NCBI RefSeq assembly: GCF_030013905.1
Contig: NZ_CP124862.1
Coordinates: forward strand, 5,211,051 to 5,275,050
DNA length: 64,000 nucleotides
From: Petroclostridium sp. X23
GTDB taxonomy: Bacteria; Bacillota; Clostridia; SK-Y3
Direction of reading: 5' to 3'
Shown: positions 33,796 through 42,539 of the stretch, piece after piece
Layout of the letters: every line of letters starts with the position of its first letter
How positions within the stretch are numbered: the stretch's first letter is position 1
Notes under the pieces: generated by a model
Seen by the model: the letters and a program-made list of their open reading frames with translations, nothing else
What the model was told of the DNA's origin: nothing
Databases searched by the model: none
Made by a program: the position numbers and the translations under genes

Positions 33796-35880
33796 ATGTC
33801 AGGCTATCTTGTTATTGTAGAATCTCCTGCAAAAGCGAAAACGATAAAGAAATATTTAGGAAGAAATTATAAAGTTCTTGCTTCTATGGGGCACTTGCGT
33901 GATTTGCCTAAGAGCCAGATGGGAGTAGATATAGAGCATGATTTTGAGCCGAAATACATTACCATACGAGGAAAAGGTGACCTTTTAAGTGAATTAAAAA
34001 AGGAAGCGAAAGGCTCGGATAAAGTATATCTTGCTACCGACCCTGACCGCGAAGGAGAAGCGATTTCGTGGCATCTTGCTAAAGCACTTGATATAAAAGA
34101 AAATCAGAAGTGCAGGATAGTATTTAATGAAATAACAAAGTCGGCAGTACAAAATGCGATAAAGATACCTCGGGTAATTGATGACAAGCTGGTAAATGCG
34201 CAGCAGGCACGTAGAATCTTAGATAGAATAGTGGGATATAAGATTAGCCCTCTCTTGTGGAAAAAGGTTAGAAAGGGATTGAGTGCCGGGAGGGTTCAAT
34301 CGGTTGCAACGCGTTTAATATGTGACCGCGAGGAAGAAATAAATATTTTTGTTCCTAAGGAGTATTGGAGTATCGCTGCCAAGATGCAGGGTGATAAATC
34401 AAGGGAAACTTTTGAAGCAAAATTCTATGGGTCAAAGCAAGGAAAAATTGAACTGAATAACAAAGAAGAAGTAGAGAAGATCTTAGCGCTTATTAAGAAA
34501 GCTTCATATATTGTGAGTCAAGTAAAAAAAGGAGAAAGGAAACGAACGCCCGCGCCGCCTTTTATTACCAGCACACTGCAGCAGGAAGCTTCGAGAAAGC
34601 TGGGTTTTACGGCCAAAAGAACTATGATGGCAGCACAACAGCTTTATGAGGGGATTGAGATCAAAGGAAAGGGAACTATAGGGTTAATTACCTATATGAG
34701 AACCGATTCCACCCGTATTGCCGCCGAAGCACAAAATTCGGCACGGGACTATATCAAAGATAAATATGGACAGGAATATGTACCTCAAAATGCAAGACAA
34801 TATAAAACTAAGAAAGGTTCTCAAGATGCACATGAAGCGATTCGACCTACAGATGTGCTTTTAGAGCCTTTGGTGATCAAAGAATCCCTTAAACCGGACC
34901 AGTATAAGCTTTATAAACTTATTTGGGAACGTTATGTTGCGAGTCAGATGAAATCGGCAGTATATGATACTTTAAGTATCGATATAGAAGCAGATCAATA
35001 TATCTTTAAGGCAAATGGCTCAAGGATCAAGTTCCAAGGATTCATGATCTTATATGTTGAAGGTAAGGATGATGAGGGAGATGAAGAGGAAGGATTGCTG
35101 CCTGAACTTGTTGAGGGGCAGAAGCTGAACCTGAAAAAACTGGATCCAAAACAGCATTTTACACAGCCGCCTCCACGATATACCGAGGCGACATTAATTA
35201 AAGCATTAGAGGAAAAAGGGATTGGACGGCCGAGTACTTACGCGCCAACCATTACTACTATTTTAGCGAGAGGCTATATTGAGCGGGAAAAAAGGCAATT
35301 AAAACCGACCGAATTAGGTACGATTATTACGGATATTATGAAAGAGCATTTTAAAGATATCGTAGATGTAGAATTTACCGCGAATATGGAACAGCAGTTG
35401 GATGAAGTAGAAGAAGGGCAGAAAGAGTGGGTAGAAGTACTCAAACAATTCTATACTCCTTTTGAAGAAACTTTAAAAGAAGCGGAAGAAGAAATCGGTG
35501 ATATAGAAATTCAGGATGAAGTTACTGAAGAAAAATGTGAAAAATGCGGAAGAAATATGGTCATCAAACACGGCAGGTATGGAAAGTTTTTGGCGTGTCC
35601 GGGATTTCCGGAATGTAGAAACGCCAAACCTATTTTAGAAGAAGCCGGCGTGAACTGTCCGGTCTGCGGCGGCAAGGTATATATTAAGAAGACCAGAAAA
35701 GGCAGAAAGTATTTTGGATGCGAGCACAATCCCAAATGTGAGTTTATGACTTGGGATGAGCCTATAAAAGAATCTTGCCCGCAATGTGACGGATTGCTAG
35801 TAAAAAAAGTATCTAAAAAGAAGCAGGTTATTCACTGTACTAATAAAAATTGTGAATATGAAAGGAGTATGGATAAATGA
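33796..35880 (+). CDS. topA: DNA topoisomerase I
   Basis: Relaxes negative supercoils. The 694-residue protein has the TOPRIM domain at the N-terminus (VIVESPAKAKTIKKYL, ATDPDREGEAISWH), the active Tyr300 in TYMRTDSTRI, and three C-terminal four-cysteine zinc fingers (from CEKCGR near 578 to CTNKNC). The start is ATG behind GGGAGGAG. Its stop overlaps trmFO by four bases. Confidence 0.97.
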   Translation: MSGYLVIVESPAKAKTIKKYLGRNYKVLASMGHLRDLPKSQMGVDIEHDFEPKYITIRGKGDLLSELKKEAKGSDKVYLATDPDREGEAISWHLAKALDIKENQKCRIVFNEITKSAVQNAIKIPRVIDDKLVNAQQARRILDRIVGYKISPLLWKKVRKGLSAGRVQSVATRLICDREEEINIFVPKEYWSIAAKMQGDKSRETFEAKFYGSKQGKIELNNKEEVEKILALIKKASYIVSQVKKGERKRTPAPPFITSTLQQEASRKLGFTAKRTMMAAQQLYEGIEIKGKGTIGLITYMRTDSTRIAAEAQNSARDYIKDKYGQEYVPQNARQYKTKKGSQDAHEAIRPTDVLLEPLVIKESLKPDQYKLYKLIWERYVASQMKSAVYDTLSIDIEADQYIFKANGSRIKFQGFMILYVEGKDDEGDEEEGLLPELVEGQKLNLKKLDPKQHFTQPPPRYTEATLIKALEEKGIGRPSTYAPTITTILARGYIEREKRQLKPTELGTIITDIMKEHFKDIVDVEFTANMEQQLDEVEEGQKEWVEVLKQFYTPFEETLKEAEEEIGDIEIQDEVTEEKCEKCGRNMVIKHGRYGKFLACPGFPECRNAKPILEEAGVNCPVCGGKVYIKKTRKGRKYFGCEHNPKCEFMTWDEPIKESCPQCDGLLVKKVSKKKQVIHCTNKNCEYERSMDK

Positions 35881-37187
35881 CGGTCACCATAATTGGTGGG
35901 GGTTTGGCAGGATGTGAAGCAGCATGGCAGTTGGCTAAAAGAGGGATTTCGGTAAAGCTCTACGAAATGAAGCCTGAAAAATACTCTGATGCCCATCATT
36001 CTCCGGATCTTGCTGAATTGGTTTGCAGCAACTCTTTGCGCTCAGATCAATTGGAGAATGCGGTTGGCTTGCTGAAGCAGGAAATGAGAATTATGGGTTC
36101 GTTGATTATGGCGTGTGCTGACGCTACCAGAGTTCCTGCAGGAGGAGCGTTAGCAGTAGATAGAAATAAATTTTCACGGATGGTAACAGAAAAAGTCACA
36201 TCCAATGAACGAATTGAAGTGATCCATGAAGAGATAAAAGAGATTCCTCAAGATGAATATGTAATTATTGCTTCAGGGCCTTTGACCTCGGAAACACTTT
36301 CACAAACCATCAATGCTTTTGTGGGAGATGATTATCTATACTTCTATGATGCGGCAGCACCTATTGTTACCTATGAATCCATAGATAAAGACAAAGTATA
36401 TAAAGCCTCCCGTTATGGAAAAGGTGATGATGATTATATTAACTGTCCTATGAATCAGCAAGAATATGAACGTTTTTGGAATGAACTGGTGAATGGGGAA
36501 ATAGCAGAATTAAAATGTTTTGAAAAAGAAATTGTTTTTGAAGGCTGCATGCCGGTAGAGACAATGGCCAAAAGAGGAAAGCAAACGTTATTGTTTGGAC
36601 CTTTAAAACCGGTAGGTTTAGTTGATCCTAAAACCGGACAGGAGCCGTATGCGGTTATACAGCTGAGACAGGATAATAATGAAGCGACGTTATATAATAT
36701 TGTAGGCTTTCAGACCCATTTGAAATGGGGGGAACAGAAAAGGGTATTTCAAATGATCCCGGGATTGGAAAATGCGGAATTTATGAGATATGGGGTGATG
36801 CACAGGAATACGTTTATCAACTCGCCTAGGCTATTAAATGCAGCATATCAAACCAATAAGAACAAAAAAGTGTTTTTTGCCGGTCAAATCACCGGTGTAG
36901 AGGGATATATAGAGTCAGCTTCATCCGGCTTGGTGGCCGGAATCAATATGGCTAGATTGCTATATGGGAAGGAAATGCTTATTTTTCCGAAAGAAACGGC
37001 CCATGGCGGATTAAGCCATTATATATCGGATTCAAGTATCAGCAGCTTTCAACCAATGAATATTAATTTTGGATTAATTGCGTCTTTGAATGAAAGAATA
37101 AGAAATAAGAAGGAAAAGAATACGAAGATTGCGCAAAGAGCAATAAGCATTATTGAAGCTATAGCGAATGATGAGAATAATGAATAA
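35877..37187 (+). CDS. trmFO: tRNA (uracil-54-C5)-methyltransferase, folate- and FAD-dependent
   Basis: Makes ribothymidine at tRNA position 54 using methylenetetrahydrofolate. The FAD-binding GGGLAGCEAAWQLAKRG begins at residue 7, and the family stretches SNSLRSDQLENAVGLLK and FAGQITGVEGYIESASSGL are present; 436 residues is the usual length. AAAGGAG of the topA end serves as ribosome site. xerC, hslVU and codY, which follow in B. subtilis, are absent. Confidence 0.95.
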   Translation: MTVTIIGGGLAGCEAAWQLAKRGISVKLYEMKPEKYSDAHHSPDLAELVCSNSLRSDQLENAVGLLKQEMRIMGSLIMACADATRVPAGGALAVDRNKFSRMVTEKVTSNERIEVIHEEIKEIPQDEYVIIASGPLTSETLSQTINAFVGDDYLYFYDAAAPIVTYESIDKDKVYKASRYGKGDDDYINCPMNQQEYERFWNELVNGEIAELKCFEKEIVFEGCMPVETMAKRGKQTLLFGPLKPVGLVDPKTGQEPYAVIQLRQDNNEATLYNIVGFQTHLKWGEQKRVFQMIPGLENAEFMRYGVMHRNTFINSPRLLNAAYQTNKNKKVFFAGQITGVEGYIESASSGLVAGINMARLLYGKEMLIFPKETAHGGLSHYISDSSISSFQPMNINFGLIASLNERIRNKKEKNTKIAQRAISIIEAIANDENNE

Positions 37188-37210
37188 TCATAAATAGGAG
37201 TAAATATTGC

Positions 37211-37241
37211 GAACATCCATCTTGAGGATGTTCTTTTTTTG
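37211..37241 (+). terminator. Rho-independent terminator after trmFO
   Basis: GAACATCC and GGATGTTC form the stem, followed by TTTTTTT. Confidence 0.9.
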
Positions 37242-37416
37242 TTGATCAAAATGATTATAATAGTACTGTAGTCCTAAAAGGTATAAGAAATAAAGACTAT
37301 TATTATTAACATGAATTTTCTTTACAACGACAAAAAATTTATGTATCATGTAATTAATGGAATTTATACCATAACTTTATGGGGGAAATGTGTGTTTTTA
37401 TGCAGGAAAATAAAAG

Positions 37417-37428
37417 TTTTTGTCGAAT
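37417..37428 (+). promoter_or_regulatory. Possible Spo0A box upstream of flgB
   Basis: TTTTTGTCGAAT contains the complete 0A-box core TGTCGAA (37421-37427). It lies 106 bases before the flgB ATG. No sigma-D promoter was found; a TATATT at 37456 could be a -10, but its -35 is unclear. The rest of the 37242-37532 gap has no gene I would support. Confidence 0.4.
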
Positions 37429-37532
37429 ATATAAATTTGGGTAAGTTTATGTTATTATATTCTATGCATTATATTTTTATAAGTAGCTTATTAATGATTA
37501 TAAATAAAATATTTGTTATTGAGGGTGTTATT

Positions 37533-37943
37533 ATGAGTATTAAATTATTCAATAGTACTGCAGTTCTAGAAAAAGCCTTGGATGCTTCATGGCTTAGAAA
37601 TGAGGCGATAGCAGATAATTTGTCGAATGTTGACACTCCAGGGTATAAGCGGCAAAAGGTGGATTTTGAAAACTTTTTAGCTGAGGCGATTGAAAATAGA
37701 AGCTTTCAAGGATATAAAACCCATGAAAAACATATTGCTATCGGTAGACAGCCTATTCAGGATGTCAAAATAAAAATGCAGCAGGATTCTGGTGTGAATG
37801 AGATGCGGATGGACGGAAATAACGTGGATATAGATGCTGAGATGGCACTACTATCCAAAAATAATATCTATTATAACGCTGCTATTCAACAGCTATCAAA
37901 ACAATTCAACGGTATGAAATCTGCTATGAGAAGTGGAGGTTGA
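37533..37943 (+). CDS. flgB: Flagellar basal body rod protein FlgB
   Basis: Proximal rod subunit exported by the flagellar type III system. From ATG 37533 (GAGGGTG nine bases upstream) it has 136 residues and the usual N-terminus with NLSNVDTPGYKRQKVDFENF and a C-terminal helix. The frame is also open for 74 codons upstream, which I do not include. First gene of the fla/che operon. Confidence 0.95.
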   Translation: MSIKLFNSTAVLEKALDASWLRNEAIADNLSNVDTPGYKRQKVDFENFLAEAIENRSFQGYKTHEKHIAIGRQPIQDVKIKMQQDSGVNEMRMDGNNVDIDAEMALLSKNNIYYNAAIQQLSKQFNGMKSAMRSGG

Positions 37944-37948
37944 TGATA

Positions 37949-38392
37949 ATGTCTTTTCTTAGAGGTTTAGATATAAGTTCCAGTGGCTTAACAGCACAAA
38001 GACTGAGAATGGATTTGATTTCTCAAAATATCGCGAATGCCGATACAACCAGAACAGAGAATGGTACACCTTATCGAAAAAAGCTTGCAGTATTTGAGCA
38101 GAGAGAAGGAACTGCGTCTTTTTCGCAATATCTGTCCGAAAGCAGTAAAGCGCGGACCGGTTTAGGCGGGGTTAGGGTAAGCCGTATTATTGAGGATACC
38201 GCACCGTTTAAAAGAGTACATAACCCGGGTCATCCTGATGCGGATGAGAATGGATATGTTTTGATGCCTAATGTAGATGTGATGACCGAAATGGTAAATA
38301 TGATTTCTACTACCCGCTCTTATGAAGCAAATGTAGCTGCGATTAATTCAACAAAAAGTATGGCATTGAAAGCACTGGAGATAGGGAAATGA
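37949..38392 (+). CDS. flgC: Flagellar basal body rod protein FlgC
   Basis: Rod protein of 147 residues with the motif SSSGLTAQRLRMDLISQNIAN at the N-terminus and a C-terminal helix TTRSYEANVAAINSTKSM. ATG 37949 is nine bases after GTGGAGG; earlier in-frame codons are too close to it. It starts six bases after flgB. Confidence 0.95.
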   Translation: MSFLRGLDISSSGLTAQRLRMDLISQNIANADTTRTENGTPYRKKLAVFEQREGTASFSQYLSESSKARTGLGGVRVSRIIEDTAPFKRVHNPGHPDADENGYVLMPNVDVMTEMVNMISTTRSYEANVAAINSTKSMALKALEIGK

Positions 38393-38398
38393 TGAATA

Positions 38399-38428
38399 GT
38401 TCACGGTTTACGGTTCACAGTTGACAGA
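38399..38428 (+). repeat. GTTCACG heptamer tract between flgC and fliE
   Basis: Units GTTCACG, GTTTACG, GTTCACA, GTTGACA, in register with the tracts at 3832 and 12011. Confidence 0.7.
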
Positions 38429-38554
38429 TGCACTAGATCAGGAGTATGGTTCTATTGCAAGAGAACATTAATAATAGAGATGCAATGCAAAACCGTAGAT
38501 TTAGAATGCTGTTAAATAACACTAAATACATTACAGTCAGGCGTAGAAGAAAAA

Positions 38555-38618
38555 ATGTGACATGGGGACGGTTTTAATGTCACAACGATTTTGGGTGACA
38601 GGAGAACCGTCTCCATAG
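38555..38618. repeat. Palindromic CATGGGGACGGTT element between flgC and fliE
   Basis: ATGGGGACGGTT (38562-38573) pairs with AACCGTCTCCAT (38605-38616) with one mismatch; inside it, TGTGACAT and ATGTCACA add a second inverted pair. Related to 32496-32572. Confidence 0.65.
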
Positions 38619-38664
38619 CGTAAAGAGTATAACATCATGAATTTAGTGATATTAGGAGGTTTTT

Positions 38665-38961
38665 ATGAAAATAAACGGCATTAATAGTATTCAACCTATT
38701 ACAATTGATACAACCATATCAGATACGCCGTCCAAGAAGGACACAAGCTTTTCGGAGTTCTTAGAAAATGCTATCAACCAAGTAAATGGTCTTCAACAGA
38801 ATGCTATTAAATCAAATCAGCTATTAGCTGCGGGGAAAGCTGAAAATCTTCACCAAGTGATGATAGATTCGGAGAAAGCGGAAGTTGCACTGCAGTTTAC
38901 CATACAGGTTCGTAATAAAATTATGGATGCATATAATGAAATTATGCGTATGCCATTATAA
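38665..38961 (+). CDS. fliE: Flagellar hook-basal body protein FliE
   Basis: A 98-residue adaptor between MS ring and rod. The C-terminal part (EVALQFTIQVRNKIMDAYNEIMRMPL) is the conserved FliE helix. TAGGAGG precedes the ATG. Confidence 0.93.
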   Translation: MKINGINSIQPITIDTTISDTPSKKDTSFSEFLENAINQVNGLQQNAIKSNQLLAAGKAENLHQVMIDSEKAEVALQFTIQVRNKIMDAYNEIMRMPL

Positions 38962-39025
38962 TTTTAATTATTTTGCAATCATTATATAAATACCGGATAT
39001 GATTATAGAAAATTGAGGTGCAGAT

Positions 39026-40576
39026 ATGCCGGAGTTCATAACTAAAATCCCGCAGCAGTTTAGGGATTTTTGGGGCAATTTAGATAAAAGCAATAGGAAC
39101 AAGCTGATTATTACTACGGTAGTAGCATTTTTGAGTGTAATTATAGCTGTTTTCATGGTTAGCAGACCACAGTATCAACCTTTGTTTTCACATATTGACC
39201 CTAAAGATACAAGCGAGATCAGTAAGCAGTTGGAAAAATTGAATATAGGTTATAGATTGGAAGATGACGGCACTACCATATTGGTTAAGAAGCAAGACAT
39301 TAATAAAGCCAAAGTATCGTTAGCAGAGGTAGGTTATCCTAGAAAAGGGATGACTTACGAAGATTTAAATAGCACCAGCTTAGGCACAACCGATGCGGAA
39401 AGAAGAAAAAGATACCAGCTTTTTAAGGAAAGTGAGCTGGAAAGAGCGTTATCTGAAATGGATAATATCAAGAATGCGATAGTAAAGCTGACTATTCCTG
39501 AGCAAACTGCATTCTTCAATGCAAAAACGGACCCATCTAAAGCCAGTATTATCATTGACGCCTATGACGAACTTAACAGCAAACAAATCAACGGTATCCA
39601 AAGATTTATTGCAGGCAGTGTGGAGAATCTTGAGGTTAAGGATGTTACGGTACTGGATAACAACGGAAATATACTGAATGAAGACTATGATGACGGTATT
39701 ACAGGAAGTGCCGACAGACAGTATGCATTAAGGCAGATGGTAACAAAAAATGTAGAACAACAGGTGGCGCAACTTCTATCGGGACTTGCAGATAATGTTA
39801 GGGTAATGGCCAGTTTGGAACTGGATTTCGATACATTGACTACCAATAAAGAAATCTTTGAGCCGGTAATAGATGGTAAAGGGATTATCAGGAGCAGTGA
39901 AGAAAAAAAAGAAAGTGTTGTTAATGGTGTGGCCGGTGCTGTACCTGGCGCAGAAGCCAATCCGCCCCAGTATCCCAATGCGGTGGCCGGAGAAAACGGA
40001 GAGTACAAGCTTAGTGAGGAAACCGTCAATTATGAGATCAATAGAACGGTAACACAGTCTTCTAAAGAAATTGGAAAAATGAATAAAGAGAATTCATCTA
40101 TTGCGGTAGCCATGTTTACGAGGAATGGTCAGACTTCCCCGGCAGGTGACAATACCAATGTAGCATCGGCACAAGTAGATGTAAATAAGGTAAAGGAAAT
40201 TATTGCATCAGCTACAGGGATCCCGGTTGAGAAGGTAACGGTAGAAGTGCTTGATATGCCGTCTGTCACAGAAGAAAAACCTGCTTTGGATATCGCTGAG
40301 GCAGTGAATACTTTTGGACCGATTGTACTAGTGTTGATCATTATAGGATTATTGGTTCTAATGATTTTCAGAATGAGAGCTGAAAAAGAACCGGAGCCTG
40401 AACTTCAAACAGCAGCTGCAAGATTTAATGTTGCTGTAGGCGATGAGGAAATGCTGCCCGACATTGATATGGAAGAGAAATCGGAAGTGAAAAAGCAGTT
40501 GGACAAGTTTGTAAAGGAAAAGCCCGATGCGGTTGCTCAATTGCTCCGCAACTGGTTGGCAGAAGATTGGGACTAA
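39026..40576 (+). CDS. fliF: Flagellar MS-ring protein FliF
   Basis: A 516-residue ring protein with two membrane segments, at about 31-50 and about 432-450, and between them the YscJ/FliF ring-building domains (PLFSHIDPKDTSEISKQLEKL; RRKRYQLFKESELERALSEM). The C-terminal tail (LRNWLAEDWD) is the FliG-binding part. GAGGTG precedes the ATG. Confidence 0.95.
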   Translation: MPEFITKIPQQFRDFWGNLDKSNRNKLIITTVVAFLSVIIAVFMVSRPQYQPLFSHIDPKDTSEISKQLEKLNIGYRLEDDGTTILVKKQDINKAKVSLAEVGYPRKGMTYEDLNSTSLGTTDAERRKRYQLFKESELERALSEMDNIKNAIVKLTIPEQTAFFNAKTDPSKASIIIDAYDELNSKQINGIQRFIAGSVENLEVKDVTVLDNNGNILNEDYDDGITGSADRQYALRQMVTKNVEQQVAQLLSGLADNVRVMASLELDFDTLTTNKEIFEPVIDGKGIIRSSEEKKESVVNGVAGAVPGAEANPPQYPNAVAGENGEYKLSEETVNYEINRTVTQSSKEIGKMNKENSSIAVAMFTRNGQTSPAGDNTNVASAQVDVNKVKEIIASATGIPVEKVTVEVLDMPSVTEEKPALDIAEAVNTFGPIVLVLIIIGLLVLMIFRMRAEKEPEPELQTAAARFNVAVGDEEMLPDIDMEEKSEVKKQLDKFVKEKPDAVAQLLRNWLAEDWD

Positions 40577-40582
40577 CATTAA

Positions 40583-40616
40583 CTGCAATTAATAGTGAAT
40601 AATGAATAATTATATA
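40583..40616 (+). repeat. Heptamer tract between fliF and fliG
   Basis: Units TTAATAG, TGAATAA, TGAATAA in tandem, next to the palindromic element at 40656. Confidence 0.6.
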
Positions 40617-40655
40617 AATAGCACAAGTATCTTACGGTCAGGAACAGAAGAAATG

Positions 40656-40720
40656 AGACATGGGGAAGGTTTTTCCGTCCCCATGCTTTGCGACTGACCA
40701 ATCAAGCACTTTTTTAAGTG
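40656..40720. repeat. Palindromic element, inverse copy of the GTGCTT/GTCAGTCGCAAAG family
   Basis: CATGGGGAAGG and CCGTCCCCATG form an inner hairpin (one mismatch). The following CTTTGCGACTGACC and AATCAAGCACTTTTT are the reverse complement of the core at 12297 and 20330. Confidence 0.7.
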
Positions 40721-40776
40721 TGATATATATAGAAATGAATAATTAAATGCCTTAATATAGATAGGGGTGAAACCGG

Positions 40777-41793
40777 ATGGCCCGCGGTGTCAAAACAGAA
40801 CTTACCGGGAGAGAAAAGGCGGCAATGCTTCTCATTTCGCTTGGACCGGAGAAGTCAGCTCAAATATTTAAACATTTAAAAGAAGAAGAGATTGAACAGC
40901 TTACGCTGGAAATTGCGAATATCAGAACTGTTAGTCCGATGGATAAGGAAAAAGTATTGGAAGAGTTTTATCAGATTTGTCTTGCACAGGAATATATTGC
41001 TGAAGGCGGTATCAATTATGCTAAAGACATACTCGAAAAGGCGTTGGGCTCACAGAAAGCACTTGAAGTGATTAATAGATTAACCGTATCACTGCAAGTA
41101 AGGCCATTTGATTTTGTTAGAAAAACTGATCCAGGTCAGCTTTTAAATTTTATTCAAGGAGAGCATCCTCAGACAATTGCATTAATCCTTGCATATCTCA
41201 GGCCGAATCAAGCATCAGCAGTACTTTCCGCGTTACCGCAGGATAAACAGGCTGATGTTGCAAGAAGGATTGCTACAATGGACCGGACCTCGCCTGAAAT
41301 TATAAAAGAAGTTGAAAAAATTCTAGAGAAGAAGCTTTCTTCACTTGTTACGGAGGATTATACTACTGCAGGTGGAATTCAATCCATTGTAGACATATTA
41401 AATTCAGTGGATAGAGGAACAGAAAAACATATTATTGAAACCCTTGAAATTGAAGATACCGATTTAGCAGAAGAAATCAAAAAGAGAATGTTTGTATTTG
41501 ATGATATTGTTACACTTGATAGCAGATCTATCCAAAGATTCCTTAGAGAAGTGGACAACAATCAGCTTGCTATGGCGCTTAAAGGATCCAATGAGGAAGT
41601 GCAAAATATTATCTTCTCCAATATGTCCAAGCGTTTGGTAGAAATGATCAGAGAAGATATGGAATTTATGGGCCCTGTAAGATTACGTGATGTTGAGGAA
41701 GCGCAGCAGAACATTGTGAATGTCATTAGAAAGCTTGAAGATGCCGGTGAAATTGTAATTTCCAGAGGCGGAGGGGATGAAATCATTGTCTAA
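40777..41793 (+). CDS. fliG: Flagellar motor switch protein FliG
   Basis: C-ring protein of 338 residues linking FliF to torque from the stator. The N-terminal domain (GREKAAMLLISLGPEKSAQIF), the middle EHPQTIALILAYL motif and the C-terminal torque helix (IQRFLREVDNNQLAMALKG) are present. GGGGTG precedes the ATG. Confidence 0.96.
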   Translation: MARGVKTELTGREKAAMLLISLGPEKSAQIFKHLKEEEIEQLTLEIANIRTVSPMDKEKVLEEFYQICLAQEYIAEGGINYAKDILEKALGSQKALEVINRLTVSLQVRPFDFVRKTDPGQLLNFIQGEHPQTIALILAYLRPNQASAVLSALPQDKQADVARRIATMDRTSPEIIKEVEKILEKKLSSLVTEDYTTAGGIQSIVDILNSVDRGTEKHIIETLEIEDTDLAEEIKKRMFVFDDIVTLDSRSIQRFLREVDNNQLAMALKGSNEEVQNIIFSNMSKRLVEMIREDMEFMGPVRLRDVEEAQQNIVNVIRKLEDAGEIVISRGGGDEIIV

Positions 41794-42526
41794 TGTTGTT
41801 AAAGCTTTTCAGATAAATGTTGGAGTACCTTTTAGAATTGTACAGTCTGTTGAAGCTGATGAAACAAACGAGAAGGAACAGCCTCAGCTTGCGGAAGAGC
41901 TTGATGCGCATGAAGAAAAAATTCGTATTATAGAAGATGCGCACCGTGAGGCTGAAGAAATAGTGGATAATGCCCGTAAAATGTCTAAAAAGCTATTAGA
42001 GGATGCCAGGAAACAGGCGGAAGAAATGAGATTGCTCGCATTGGATGAAGCGAGAGAGCAAGGATACAATGATGGATATCAAGAGATAACTTCTAAAGCA
42101 GAAGATCTGCTCCAAGAATCTGAAAAAATTAAACAACAAGCGCAGGAGCAATATATTGCACTCTTGGAGTCTGCTGAGAAAGATATGGTAGATATTATTT
42201 TCAATATTGCCAAAAAGGTAATAGGTGACGCTTTAGACACTAAACCGGACACCATTCATTCTTTGACAAAAAAAGCTTTACTCAGATGTAAAGGCTATGA
42301 AACAGTTGTGCTGAGAATATCTCCGGAAGACTATGAGACTGTAGTTGAACACAAGGAAAATATCATTAAATTGAGTGGGTTCTCAGGAGAGCTTCAAATT
42401 AAGAAAGATTTATCACTTCACAAAGGTGGCTGTATTGTAGAGACACCGGCGGGAAGCATTGATTCAAGTGTAGAAACGCAGCTAAATGCAATAGAGCAAG
42501 CATTTTACAGTATGTTGAATCAATAG
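41786..42526 (+). CDS. fliH: Flagellar assembly protein FliH
   Basis: Regulator of the FliI ATPase in the export apparatus, about 246 residues with a long helical middle (about 30-110, rich in Glu, Ala, Arg) and a conserved C-terminal domain (LSGFSGELQIKKDLSLHKGGCIVETPAGSIDSS). TTG 41786 is preferred: GGAGGGG abuts ATG 41777 with no spacing but is nine bases before the TTG. It overlaps the end of fliG by eight bases. Confidence 0.9.
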   Translation: MSNVVKAFQINVGVPFRIVQSVEADETNEKEQPQLAEELDAHEEKIRIIEDAHREAEEIVDNARKMSKKLLEDARKQAEEMRLLALDEAREQGYNDGYQEITSKAEDLLQESEKIKQQAQEQYIALLESAEKDMVDIIFNIAKKVIGDALDTKPDTIHSLTKKALLRCKGYETVVLRISPEDYETVVEHKENIIKLSGFSGELQIKKDLSLHKGGCIVETPAGSIDSSVETQLNAIEQAFYSMLNQ

Positions 42527-42539
42527 AAAGTGTGAATAT

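Noticed and set aside
37311..37532. Frame open for 74 codons upstream of and in line with flgB, with hydrophobic stretches and a GTG at 37392 behind GGGGG
   Set aside because: FlgB of normal length starts at ATG 37533 with its own ribosome site, and rod proteins have no such membrane-like extension. The open stretch is probably chance.
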